Shown here: positions 35,401-47,490 of the stretch, piece after piece
Numbering within the stretch: position 1 is the stretch's first letter
Layout of the letters: each line of letters begins with the position of its first letter
Source of the DNA: Siphonodentalium dalli
Taxonomy: Eukaryota; Mollusca; Scaphopoda; Gadilida; Siphonodentaliidae
Direction of reading: 5' to 3'
NCBI GenBank assembly: GCA_032622095.1
Contig: CP136068.1
Span: 61,404,025 to 61,468,024 of the forward strand
DNA: 64,000 nt
The notes under the pieces: model-generated
Databases searched by the model: none
Seen by the model: only the letters and a program-made list of their open reading frames with translations
What the model was told of the DNA's origin: nothing
Made by a program: the position numbers and the translations under genes

Positions 35401-38400
35401 ATATATATGTATCCCCACCACACACATATATAGGTATCCCCACCACACACATATATAGGTATCCCCACCACACACATCTATAGGTATCCCCAACACACAC
35501 ATATATAGGCATCCCCACCACATACATATATAGGTATCCCCACCACACACATATATAGGTATCACCACCACACACATCTATAGGTATCCCCACCACACAC
35601 ATATATAGGTACCACCACCACACACATCTATAGGTATCCCCACCACAGACATATATAGGTATCCCCACCACATACATCTATAGGTATCCCCACCACATAC
35701 ATATATAGGTATCCCCACCACAGACATATATAGGTATCCCCACCACACATATATATAGGTATCCCCACCACACACATATATAGGTATCCTCACCACACAC
35801 ATATATAGGTCTCCCCACCACATACATATATAGGTCTCCCCACCACATACATCTATAGGTATCCCCATCACACACATCTATAGTTATCCACACCACACAC
35901 ATATATAGGTATCCCCACCACATACATATATAGGTATCCGCACCACATACATATATAGGTATCCCCACCACATACATATATAGGTATCCCCACCACACAC
36001 ATATATAGGTATCCCCACCACACACATCTATAGGTATCCCCACCACATACATATATAGGTATCACCACCACACACATATATAGGTATCCCCACCACATAC
36101 ATGTATATGTATCCTCACCACATACATATATATGTATCCCCACCACACACATATATAGGTATCCTCACCACACACATCTATAGGTATCCCCACCACACAC
36201 ATATATAGGTATCCCCACCACACACATATATAGGTATCCCCACCAAACACATATATAGGTATCCCCACCACACACATATATAGGTATCCCTCCACACACA
36301 TCTATAGGTATCCCCACCACACACATATATAGGTATCCCCACCACATACATATATAGGTATCCCCACCACACACATATATAGGTATCCCCACTACTCACA
36401 TATATAGGTATCCCCACCTCACACATATATAGGTATCCCCACCACACACATCTATAGGTATCCCCACCAAACACATATATAGGTATCCCCACCACACACA
36501 TATATAGGTATCCCTCCACACACATCTATAGGTATCCCCACCACACACATATATAGGTATCCCCACCACATACATATATAGGTATCCCCACCACACACAT
36601 CTATAGGTATCCCCACCACACACATATATATGTATCCCCACCACACACATATATAGGTATCCCCACCACACACATATATAGGTATCCCCACCACACACAT
36701 CTATAGGTATCCCCAACACACACATATATAGGTATCCCCACCACATACATATATAGGTATCTCCACCACACACATATATAGGTATCACCACCACACACAT
36801 CTATAGGTATCCCCACCACACACATATATAGGTATCCCCACCACACACATCTATATGTATCCCCACCACACACATCTATAGGTATCCCCACCACATACAT
36901 CTATAGGTATCCCCGCCACATACATATATAGGTATCCCCACCACAGACATATATAGGTATCCCCACCACACATATATATAGGTATCCCCACCACACACAT
37001 ATACAGGTATCCTCACCACACACATATATAGGTCTCCCCACCACATACATATATAGGTCTCCCCATCACATACATCTATAGGTATCCCCATCACACACAT
37101 CTATAGTTATCCACACCACACACATATATAGGTATCCCCACCACATACATATATAGGTATCCCCACCACATACATATATAGGTATCCCCACCACATACAT
37201 ATATAGGTATCCCCACCACACACATATATAGGTATCCCCACCACACACATCTATAGGTATCCCCACCACATACATATATAGGTATCACCACCACACACAT
37301 ATATAGGTATCCCCACCACATCTATAGGTATCCCCACCACACACATATATAGGTATCCCCACCACACACATCTATAGGTATCCCCACCAAACACATATAT
37401 AGGTATCCCCACCACACACATATATAGGTATCCCTCCACACACATCTATATGTATCCCCACCACACACATATATAGGTATCCCCACCACACATATATATA
37501 GGTATCCCCACCACACACATCTATAGGTATCCCCACCACACACATGTATATGTTTCCCCACAACACACATATATAGGTATCCCCACCACACACATATATA
37601 GGTATCCCCACCACACACATCTATAGGTATCCCCAGCACACACATACATAGGTATCCCCACCACATACATATATAGGTATCCCCATCACACACATATATA
37701 GGTATCACCACCACACACATCTATAGGTATCCCCACCACACACATATATAGGTGTCCCCACCACGTACATATATAGGTATCCCCACCACATACATATATA
37801 GGTATCCCCACCACATTCATCTATAGGTATCCCCACCACATACATATATAGGTATCCCCACCGCATACATCTGTAGGTATCCCGCCACATACATATATAG
37901 GTATCCCCACCACATACATATATAGGTATCCCCACCACATACATATATAGGTATCACCACCACACACATATATAGGTATCCCCACCACATACATATATAG
38001 GTATCCCCACCACATACATATATAGGTTTCCCCACCACATACATCTATAGGTATCCCCACCACATACATATATAGCTATCCCCACCACATACATATATAG
38101 GTATCCCCACCACATACATATATAGTATCCCCACCACATACATATATAGGTATCCCCACCACACACATCTATAGGTATCACCACCACACACATCTATAGG
38201 TATCCCCACCACATAGATATATAGGTATCCTCACCACATACATATATAGGTATCCCCACCAAATACATCTATAGGTATCCCCACCACATACATATGTAGA
38301 TATCCTCACCACATACATATATAGGTATCCCCACCACATACATATATAGGTATCCCCACCAAATACATCTATAGGTATCCTCACCACATACATATGTAGA

Positions 38401-38526
38401 TATCCTCACCACATACATATATAGGTATCCCCACCACACACATCTATAGGTTTCCCCACCACACACATATATAGGTATCCCCACCACACACATATATAGG
38501 TATCCCCACCACACACATCTATAGGT

Positions 38527-40798
38527 ACATACACCCATGCCGTTAAATCGGTCGAAATACTTACCGTTCTCGAAAATGGTCCATACCCGATTTTCTGGCA
38601 CCCCCGGGGTGATGGGTGGGGGTCGGGTGTTTCTATGTGGTATTTGGGGCGGGCTCCCCACCCATGCCGTCAAATCGGTCGAAATCTTTACCGTTCTCGA
38701 AATGGTCCGTACCCCATTTTCACCCCCTCGGGTGGCACCCCCTGGGGAGATGGGTGGGCGGTCGGGGTGTTTCTAGGTGGTATTTGGGGCCGGCCACTCA
38801 CGCATGCCGTCTAATCGGTCGAAATCCGTACCGTCTCGAAAATGGTCCGTACCCCACTTTCACTCCCGGGGGTAATGGGTGGGTGGGTAGGGGTCGGGGT
38901 GTTTCTGGGTGGCATTTGGGGCCGGCCACTCACCCATGCCGTCTAATCGGTCGAAATCCTTAACGTTATCGAAAATGGTCCGTACCACATTTTCACTCCC
39001 GGGGATGGGTGGGTGGTATTTCTAGGTGGTATTTCGGGCCGGCCACCCACCCATTCCGTCAAATCGGTCGAAATCCTTACCGTTCTCGAAAATGGTCCAT
39101 ACCCCATTTTCATCCCCTCGGGTGGCACCCCCGCCTGGGGTGATGGGTGGAGGGGGGGGGGGGGGGGTCGGGGTGTTTCTATGTGGTATTTGGGGCCGGC
39201 CACCCACCCATGCCGTCAAATCGGTTACCGTTATCGAAAATGGGTGTTTCTAGGTTATTATTGTTTATTGACCTCCAAGTGTGAAGAGCATATATACATA
39301 TCAGTTACAGAAAGTATGTGGTAACGAGACCATTGTAAGTGGACTATACACACGGAAGGACTTTGTATACATAAATTGGAAAGATGTGTACATTGCACGA
39401 AGAGCAAGGTAATAACGAGTATATGAGAAAACATTGTAGTCGGGGTGTTTCTATGTGGTATTTGGGGCCGGCCAACCACCCATGCCGTCAAATCGGTCGA
39501 AATCCTTACAGTTCTCGAAAATGGTCCATACCCCATTTTCATCCCCTCGGGGTGGCACCCCCGCCGGGATGATGGGTGGGGGGTCGGGTGTTTCTACGTG
39601 GTATTTGGGGCCGGCCAACCACCCATGTCGTCAAATCGGTCGAAATCCTTACCGTTTCGAAAATGGTCCATAACCCATTTTCTGGCACCCCCCGGGTGAT
39701 GGTTGGGGGGGGGGGGTCGCGCTGTTTCTAGGTGGTATCTCGGGCCGGCCACCCACCCATTCCTTCAAATCGGTCGAAATCCTTACCGTTCTTGAAAATG
39801 GTCCATACCCCATTTTCACACCCTCGGGGTGGCACACCCTCGGGGTGGCACACCCCCGGCGGTGATGGGTAGGCGGTCGGGGTGTTTCTAGGTGGTATTT
39901 CGGGCCGGCCACTCACCCATGCCGTCTAATCGGTCGAAATCCTTACCGTTCACGAAAATGGTCCGTACCCCATTTTAACCCCCGGGGGTAATTGGTTGGG
40001 GGGGGGGGTCGGGTGTTTCTATGTGGTATTTGGGGCCGGCCACCCGCCCATGCCGTCAAATCGGTCGAAATCCTTACCGTTCTCGAAAATGGTCCATACC
40101 ACATTTTCGGGCACCTCCAGGGTGATGGGTGGGGGTCGGGTGTTTCTAGGTGGTATTTGGGGCCGGCCACTCACCCATGGCGTCTAATCGTTCGAAATCC
40201 TTACCGTACTCGAAAATGGTCCGTACACCCTTTTTCACCCCCGGGGGTAATGGGTGGGGGGGGGGGGGTCGGGGTGTTTCTAGGTGGTATTTGGGGCCGG
40301 CCAGCCACCCATGCCGTCAAATTGGTCGAAATCCTTACCGCTCTCGAAAATGATCCATACCCCATTTTCTGGCACCCCCGGGGTTATGGGTCGCGTGTTT
40401 CTAGGTGGTATTTGGGGCGGGCCACCCACCCATGCCGTCAAATCGGTCGAAATACTTACCGTTCTCTAAAATGGTTCGTACCCCATTTTGACCCCCTCGG
40501 GTGGCACCCCCTCGGGAGATGGGTGGGGAGTCGGGTGATTCTAGGTCGTATTTGGGGCGGGTCATCCACCCATGCCGTTAAATCGGTCGAAATCCTTAAC
40601 GTTATCGAAAATGGTCCGTACCACATTTTCACTCCCGGGGATGGGTGGGTGGGGGGGTCGCGCTATTTCTAGGTGGTATTTCGGGCCGGCCACCCACCCA
40701 TTCCGTCAAATCGGTCGAAATCCTTACCGTTCTCGAAAATGGTCCATACCCCATTTTCATCCCCTCGGGGTGGCACCCCCGCCTGGGGTGATGGGTGC
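38527..40798. repeat. GC-rich minisatellite, about 16 units of 120-150 bp
   Basis: The satellite gives way abruptly to a different tandem repeat. Each unit contains AAATCGGTCGAAATCCTTACC, then CTCGAAAATGGTCC, a CCCCATTTTC stretch, a C-rich/G-rich inverted motif around CACCCCCGCC, a long G run, GTGTTTCTAGGTGG and GGGGCCGGCCACCC. The CGAAAT landmark appears at about 38.55, 38.68, 38.82, 38.95, 39.07, 39.50, 39.64, 39.77, 39.93, 40.06, 40.19, 40.33, 40.45, 40.59 and 40.71 kb, with a clipped unit at 39.2 kb. Unit length varies mainly in the C/G-rich segment. Open frames across it, such as 39,992-40,672 on the plus strand, simply repeat a unit-derived peptide and have no recognisable domain. I do not call them genes. 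Confidence 0.93.
39247..39438. other. Foreign insert of about 195 bp in the GC-rich minisatellite
   Basis: The AT-rich stretch from GGTTATTATTGTTTATTGAC to GAGAAAACATTGTA is unlike the surrounding units. It interrupts a unit just after GTGTTTCTAG and the array resumes with GTCGGGGTGTTTCTATG. No clear terminal inverted repeats or poly-A tail are visible. The last bases of the interrupted motif, GTGTTTCTA, recur just after the insert, which could be a target duplication or simply the next unit. It is unidentified. Confidence 0.7.
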
Positions 40799-41450
40799 AC
40801 TCTAAATAATGGGGAGGCAATATTGCTCCTCGGAGGGGCAATATTTGCATCTCTTGAGGTGCACTATTTCACCTACTAACCAAAAGGCTAACTTGCTTCT
40901 CCATTGGGGTGATAGGAGCCGAGGAACAATTTGTCCCTCATGTGACCCAAGTTCATCCCCATCGAAGCACAATTTGTCACTCAGTGGGAGATATACGTAA
41001 TCACTCAGGAGGGGCAAAGACGACCCCCCATGGAGAGGTTATAATCTACCCCTTTTGGGGAGATGGTGAAATAGTGCCCCTCCGGGAGGTAGTTTAGGCA
41101 CCCCCCGAAGGAGGGTTCATATTTTACCTCCCGGAGAGGCAACCTTGCAGTTTTTGGAGAGCCACTCCGGGATGCACTTTAGCCAACCCCCCAAGGAGAG
41201 TTCATATTTTACCTCCCAGGAGAGACACCCTTGCAGTTTTTGGAAAGCCACTCTGACACTCTTGGTGTGCAAATTTACGCACCCAGTTGCATCAGTTGAG
41301 CATTAGGATGTTCCCTCCCCGGGGAGGCAACCTATCACTCAAGAGACGTAACATGAACAATCTCGGGTGATGGCACTCTGACACTCTTGGTGCACAAAGT
41401 ACCCTCCAAGAGTGACAGAGCACAAAGATGTTACCTCCATGGAGAAGAAA
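40799..41450. repeat. Degenerate minisatellite field with an 85-bp period
   Basis: The region is built from variations on short hairpin-like motifs such as CTCCCGGAGAGGC and TGCTCCTCGGAGGGGC. Two clear tandem copies carry TTCATATTTTACCTCCC at 41,116 and 41,201, followed by CTTGCAGTTTTTGGAGAGCC and CACTC, giving an 85-bp period. A CACTCTGACACTCTTGGTG motif occurs near 41.25 and 41.37 kb. The short plus and minus frames here show no family resemblance and are not called. Confidence 0.75.
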
Positions 41451-41790
41451 GGATGGTTGAGCCCATTCTAAGCCAAAAAGAACCTTTAAATGTATAGATT
41501 GATTTGCACATGTGGATCAAATAACAATGGAGATAACAATTTAATTATTTATTTAAAAAATCCAAACATAATAAAAACATAGTTCAGAGCATTTATGGTT
41601 TCAGCTTGATTTAATTACAACACCATGTTTCTTACCATGAATAATAAGAGAAATGAAGGTCTTTAATGTTCTCAGAAATGTTCACTAGATTTTGCAATAA
41701 AATTATTTATGCATCTATGTATGTTCATTCCATGTAACACTGTACTAGTACTAATAGGAGCTTGCACTAATGGGTCTATCATTTATATGA
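41451..41790. other. AT-rich unique sequence
   Basis: No gene, tandem repeat or recognisable element is visible between the degenerate minisatellite and the start of the 1.83-kb duplication. Confidence 0.5.
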
Positions 41791-43618
41791 AATTTGTTCC
41801 ATGCCCTTCTGTTAGAACTATAATAATAATATATTTGTTTGTGTGTTTTAGCTTGTGGACTACACAGCACTCTATAAATAATTCCAAAGAATATAGACAT
41901 GTCCGAAATAATATAAAGTTTTAACCAATAAAAAACAGATGGAAGCACCCTTCAGACATTTCTGTCTTCAATCCAGTAAACATTGCGGGCATGGTAATAT
42001 TAGTATCCCTCGTCACAACTGGGCGGAGCCACTCTCCCATATTACTTATTAAGAGCTTCGAGACACCAAGTGCATGGCATCAGAAATAGTATTATTGTCT
42101 ATTTCATACCATTTCAGTCGAGCAGAATTGCCTCGGCTCATGCACGTGGCTAAGCAAAAAAAAAAAATTTATATAATTTTGACAATATGTAGTCCACTTG
42201 AAGCAAAAAACACCTCATGTCTCAGTCCTTCCAAGGAGATGGGAGTGATTGCACTCGCACCTATACGCACTCATAATTTTCAAATGACGGGTGCTAAAAT
42301 TCACACCCATCCCTCATCTCAAAATACTAATGGAGACTGTAATTGTTGGGTCAATAGTGAACTGTTTGAAAGTTTAATTAGATCCTTTACCAACTCAGTT
42401 CAACAATGGCATATTAAAGTGTAACTAGACATAGGTCTATTCCACAATGACTTTTTGTTTTAGAAAAACCCAACTTACAATTATAGTATGGGTGCAATAT
42501 TACACCCATCTTCTGAATTACGGGAGCAAATAAATGCTCTCGCTGTGTTTTCCTCGTGGGAAGGACTGATGTCTTATATGCAGTCAAAGAAAATGTCAAT
42601 CACCTAATTAACGAAGTGGGTAGACTTTTGAAAAATGTTATTGTAGCAACAAATTGTCAAACACTTCAAAACATTTTTTCTGTCAAATAACCAGAAACAT
42701 GTTCAACTTTCCATGGTAAGGACATTTCTCTTGGCAAACCCAGTTCATATCAATACACGCATTTCTCAGAAATTCATACCAGGTTTCTCAGAATTCATGT
42801 CTAGACCAATGATAACATAGCCATTTCGTTTGCATGAGACATGTATATTTCACTCAAACCTATTAACCTAGCTTGTATGAGGCTCTTGATTTGGGAGAAA
42901 AATAATCCATCATGACTTGGATGGGCATAGAAAAAAGTCATCTTCAGGGTCAGATATTTGGTCTGGACGCCTTGTGTTCGGCCGCAATATCTGACCCCTC
43001 AGGGTGAGATTTTTGCATCACACATGCCAGGTCATGATGGAAAATATTATTCTTACCTCAAGCATGAAATTCCTGCCATATGACATCAAAGCGCACAGTT
43101 TTATGAATGTTTTATGAATGTTATCTCCTGTCACTTTCGTTTTGGCGGATAAGAAAACGGGTGCTAACTGTGAAATTATCAATGTGACCAGATATGACAA
43201 GAGATTTATTATGCTATTTTAGCTATGTGTCGAGAAACTCTGGGAGTTCCCTGAATATCATCAATCGACTGATTGGCTTCATCACTTTAAGTGTTGTGAT
43301 TGACTGACACTAACATAAAGATTCTTGGCGGTAATGGAATTTCCAGATATTTTCTTTAGACTCTGTAATGCATAGCTTGTTCAAGAGTGTAATTTCAATT
43401 AGAACTGGTGTACATTGTATAATACACAAGCTTTGTACATCTCGATGATAGTGAAATTAATACATGAAATAATAGAAAGAAACTCTTAAAGGTGACATGC
43501 AACAGTTTAGAGTGTTCTATGCCCCTACATATTAATATGCCATGATCCTACGACGTGGAAATGCAAAGTTTGTGTAACTTACTCTCTTTTCAGTTAGGTG
43601 AGAATCCATCCTGTATAT
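41791..43618. repeat. Segmental tandem duplication, copy A (1,828 bp)
   Basis: This copy runs from AATTTGTTCCATGCCC to GAATCCATCCTGTATAT and repeats immediately downstream. It is AT-rich. An open frame of 116 codons (42,074-42,424, plus) is present in both copies with one residue change. It has no recognisable domain and its composition looks non-coding, so it is not annotated as a gene. The copy holds a 12-bp perfect inverted repeat, GGGTCAGATATT at 42,947-42,958 and its complement at 42,986-42,997. Confidence 0.93.
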
Positions 43619-45463
43619 AATTTGTTCCATGCCCTTCTGTTAGAACTATAATAATAATATATTTGTTTGTGTGTTTTAGCTTGTGGACTACACAGCACTC
43701 TATAAATAATTCCAAAGAATATAGACATGTCCGAAATATTATAAAGTTTTAACCAATAAAAAACAGATGGAAGCACCCTTCAGACATTTCTGTCTTCAAC
43801 CCAGTAAACATTGCGGGCATGGTAATATTAGTATCCCTCGTCACAACTGGGCGGAGCCACTCTCCCATATTACTTATTAAGAGCTTCGAGACACCAAGTG
43901 CATGGCATCAGAAATAGTATTATTGTCTATTTCATACCATTTCAGTCGAGCAGAATTGCCTCGGCTCATGCACGTGGCTAAGCAAAAAAAAAAAATTTAT
44001 ATAATTTTGACAATATGTAGTCCACTTGAAGCAAAAAACACCTCATGTCTCAGTCCTTCCCAGGAGATGGGAGTGATTGCACTCGCACCTATACGCACTC
44101 ATAATTTTCAAATGACGGGTGCTAAAATTCACACCCATCCCTCATCTCAAAATACTAATGGAGACTGTAATTGTTGGGTCAATAGTGAACTGTTTGAAAG
44201 TTTAATTAGATCCTTTACCAACTCAGTTCAACAATGGCATATTAAAGTGTAACTAGACATAGGTCTATTCCACAATGACTTTTTGTTTTAGAAAAACCCA
44301 ACTTACAATTATAGTATGGGTGCAATATTACACCCATCTTCTGAATTACGGGAGCAAATAAATGCTCTCGCTGTGTTTTCCTCGTGGGAAGCACACTGAT
44401 GTCTTATATGCAGTCAAAGAAAATGTCAATCACCTAATTAACGAAGTGGGTAGACTTTTGAAAAATGTTATTGTAGCAACAAATTGTCAAACACTTCAAA
44501 ACATTAATTTTTTCTGTCAAATAACCAGAAACATGTTCAACTTTCCATGGTAAGGACATTTCTCTTGGCAAACTCAGTTCATATCAATACACGCATTTCT
44601 CAGAAATTCATACCAGGTTTCTCAGAATTCATGTCTAGACCAATGATAACATAGCCATGTCGTTTGCATGAGACATGTATATTTCACTCAAACCTATTAA
44701 CCTAGCTTGTATGAGGCTCTTGATTTGGGAGAAAAATAATCCATCATGACTTGGGTCGGGATATGGGCATAGAAAAAAGTCATCTTCAGGGTCAGATATT
44801 TGGTCTGGACGCCTTGTGTTCGGCCGCAATATCTGACCCCTCGGGGTGAGATCTTTCCATCACACATGCCAGGTCATGATGGAAAATATTATTCTTACCT
44901 CAAGCATGAAATTCCTGCCATATGACATCAAAGCGCACAGTTTTATGAATGTTTTATGAATGTTATCTCCTGTCACTTTCGTTTTGGCGGATAAGAAAAC
45001 GGGTGCTAACTGTGAAATTATCAATGTGACCAGATATGACAAGAGATTTATTATGCTATTTTAGCTATGTGTCGAGAAACTCTGGGAGTTCCCTGAATAT
45101 CATCAATCGACTGATTGGCTTCATCACTTTAAGTGTTGTGATTGACTGACACTAACATAAAGATTCTTGGCGGTAATGGAATTTCCAGATATTTTCTTTA
45201 GACTCTGTAATGCATAGCTTGTTCAAGAGTGTAATTTCAATTAGAACTGGTGTACATTGTATAATACACAAGCTTTGTACATCTCGATGATAGTGAAATT
45301 AATACATGAAATAATAGAAAGAAACTCTTAAAGGTGACATGCAACAGTTTAGAGTGTTCTATGCCCCTACATATTAATATGCCATGATCCTACGACGTGG
45401 AAATGCGAAGTTTGTGAAACTTACTCTCTTTTCAGTTAGGTGAGAATCCATCCTATATATAAT
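43619..45463. repeat. Segmental tandem duplication, copy B (about 1,845 bp)
   Basis: This copy matches copy A at a 1,828-bp offset, rising to 1,842 after small insertions: GAAGCACACTG for GAAGGACTG, CATTAATTTTTTC for CATTTTTTC, and a 10-14 bp expansion GGGTCGGGATAT near 44,757. Point differences are few. The duplication includes the same inverted repeat around 44.79-44.84 kb. No coding function is recognised. Confidence 0.93.
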
Positions 45464-46040
45464 GATAGTTCAAGGAATACTATTTCACAAGAGTAATATT
45501 CGCATTGATGGCACAATAGGCCTGTTATAGCCCAGATAGCCCCAAAATTGTCTATTTGATCATATCAGATTTTGAAAACAATTTTGAGACTTCTTTCTCT
45601 TAACAAATTCTACCATTTGCTCTGTGTTCAAAGAAGATTATAAGATACACTTTGAAAAAGAAAACATACATGTATCAGTCGACTTAGACTTATCATTTTG
45701 CAGAAATATTCTACGATATGTGTTAGGAGAAATCAACTGCGAATGCTTTAATCTCAATCAGTGATGTAAAAAAATATGGGGAGATAAGTCGTGACATTTT
45801 TCGCTTTAAAGACAAAATTAATATACAAATATGATCAGGTTTAAACTAACCAAATTAGGGCTCCCAGTTTCAATATTTACCTGGTAAATGTTTTTTTATA
45901 ACATTATATCAACAGGTCTGGTTTCTGACGAGGAAAACATTGCACTGAAAAAAGGCAATTTCATCCGTTATCACAGATTTTCAACCTTTAATTTCAGCTT
46001 CAATTATCCCTGTGATGACAATATCAGCTTATTTAATTAA
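45464..46040. other. AT-rich unique sequence
   Basis: No gene or recognisable repeat is seen between the segmental duplication and the 44-bp tandem pair. Confidence 0.5.
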
Positions 46041-46128
46041 ATGGTACAAAAATTGAAAGATATACATATTTTCTGTATTATTAAATGGTACAAAAATTGA
46101 TAGATATACATATTTTCTGTATTATTAT
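46041..46128. repeat. 44-bp tandem pair
   Basis: ATGGTACAAAAATTGA at 46,041 and again at 46,085 begins two adjacent copies of a 44-bp AT-rich sequence that differ at one or two bases. It directly precedes the foldback structure. Confidence 0.9.
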
Positions 46129-46130
46129 AA

Positions 46131-46273
46131 GTTATTTTGGTGGACTGACAATAACATGGTATGACCCTGATGGCTTGGGGTGGTTATGTTCAACTGAGTT
46201 GCGAAGCAACGAGGTCGAACATAGGCAGGAAGCTGTCAATGTCACCATGTTATCATCAATCCACCAAAATAAC
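46131..46273. mobile_element. 143-bp foldback / MITE-like structure
   Basis: The arms at 46,131-46,160 and 46,244-46,273 are inverted complements at 27 of 30 positions, beginning GTTATTTTGGTGGA. Inside lies a second imperfect hairpin at 46,185-46,223, TATGTTC...GTTGC-GAA-GCAAC...GAACATA. The nested symmetry suggests a very short non-autonomous inverted-repeat element or a structured transcript. The flanks show no convincing target duplication. Confidence 0.6.
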
Positions 46274-47490
46274 ATAACGGTCCTGGTCATTCACAGAAAT
46301 TTAAACTTATTCTGAAGAATGATCAGCAGAAAATGTCAGAAATCTCCTATCGCTCTCTCCATAACGTTGTTCAATGTAAATTACATCATGAAAAGGGAGG
46401 CCAACACGAGACTATAAAACAGTTGTCTTGGATTGGATGATGATCATCCTTGTCACCATGTTAGAGACTTTCCAGCTAGACATCCACTTTGATACAACTT
46501 TGACGGATATATGCTGGTGATCTGGTTAACCTGTTGGTACGATGTTGAACCTTTAATTCTTAGTAAGATCATCAAACTGTGCCATCTCAAGCTCAGAGCC
46601 CGGAATCGCAATATTAGGTGTTCGTGTTGAACTTCTTCTCTGTAGTTCCAATGAATTCCAAACACGTTCCTACCTGCAAATAATGGACAAAAGAGATGAT
46701 ATATACATTAATAAAAGTGTTAATGATATTGTAGCTCAGCTTGGACACGAGGCATAATTCTTACAGAAGTTAATGGAATGATAAAGGGGAAAGTTGAAAA
46801 TTTCCAGTATATACATGTACCACCCACGGTTAATTAGATTCATATATCACACACATATCTAGGCCACCCGACCTGTTACAATAGGTTTGGGGGCTGAAGT
46901 TTGGGTGCCCCAAATTAATTATAACCAAACAGTAATATTCAGAGTTTGTCATGTTTTGTACATCTATATCTATATTTGGAAAAACAAGCAAAAATACCAT
47001 TGGAAATCATAATAATCAGTGCCATTGTATTATCACTGGAATAATTTCTCATTATATTGATATCTGTTTGTTTTATAAAGCACAATTTTTTGTGCATTCA
47101 CATGTCATTTAAAAGGAGGTCAACAAATAACAGTTAACTTCCAAATACTAGAAATAAGGCCAAAACAAAATGAATGCGTGTTTCCCGTAATCCGACCGAC
47201 CGTCTTCAAAACACCCCGACCCAAGTTAATTTTATTGGTTTTAAATTAAAAAAATCAATCTATAAACCAACCGACCGCACTGATAACAAAACTATGTACG
47301 CATGGTTCCATTTTATCTGATTCACCTCGCGAGATAAATGATATCTTTGATATATTTATATATTTTTCGCAAAGCCACATCGCCACTCTTCAAACGGTAA
47401 GTCAAATTACGACTGGAAGATCACGAGTTATCGTACCTCTTCGCTGACCGGAAGCACGTGTTTGTGTTGATATGGGAGTGTGTTCATGGG
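46274..47490. other. AT-rich sequence without recognised features
   Basis: Only short open frames occur here, such as 46,453-46,665 on the minus strand, with no recognisable domain. No tandem repeat or terminal inverted repeat was noticed. Confidence 0.45.

Larger units (their letters stand above)
1..38526. repeat. 25-bp satellite array with higher-order structure
   Basis: About 1,500 head-to-tail copies of a 25-bp unit run from the window edge to an abrupt end near 38,526. Each unit has a core GGTATCCCCACCAC followed by an alternating purine-pyrimidine stretch of CA and TA steps. Two positions vary most: ACATAC versus ACACAC after the core, and ATATATAG versus ATCTATAG before the next core. 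Less common variants are TATCACC, TCTCCCC, TTTCCCC and TATTCCC, plus 1-6 bp unit-length changes. The only foreign DNA is the retrotransposon fragment at four places in the first 5.8 kb. The minus strand of the consensus has no stop in any frame, and 25 is not a multiple of 3, so a 25-residue pseudo-peptide repeats in all frames. I treat these frames as non-coding. The array continues beyond the left edge. Centromeric, subtelomeric or interstitial location cannot be told from sequence alone. Confidence 0.98.

Noticed and set aside
1-38526. Many minus-strand open frames of 60-286 codons across the satellite
   Set aside because: They all read the same 25-residue cycle in shifting frames, overlap one another, and result from a stop-free antisense consensus with a unit length not divisible by three. 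No domain, signal peptide or consistent start context is seen.
1-38526. CRISPR array
   Set aside because: The 25-bp units are contiguous without spacers, and the surrounding repeats are eukaryotic transposable elements.
1-38526. Telomeric repeat or G-quadruplex array
   Set aside because: The unit has only one short G run per 25 bp on the antisense strand and does not contain the TTAGGG motif.
39992-40672. 226-codon plus-strand frame in the GC-rich minisatellite
   Set aside because: It reads through successive minisatellite units, changes frame relative to the unit because of unit-length variation, and has no recognisable domain.
42074-42424. 116-codon frame duplicated at 43,902-44,252
   Set aside because: Its preservation in both copies follows from the recent duplication. 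It contains a long lysine-coding A run and no recognised motif.
46453-46665. 70-codon minus-strand frame
   Set aside because: There is no domain similarity, splice context or codon signal. The length is within chance expectation for the surrounding sequence.
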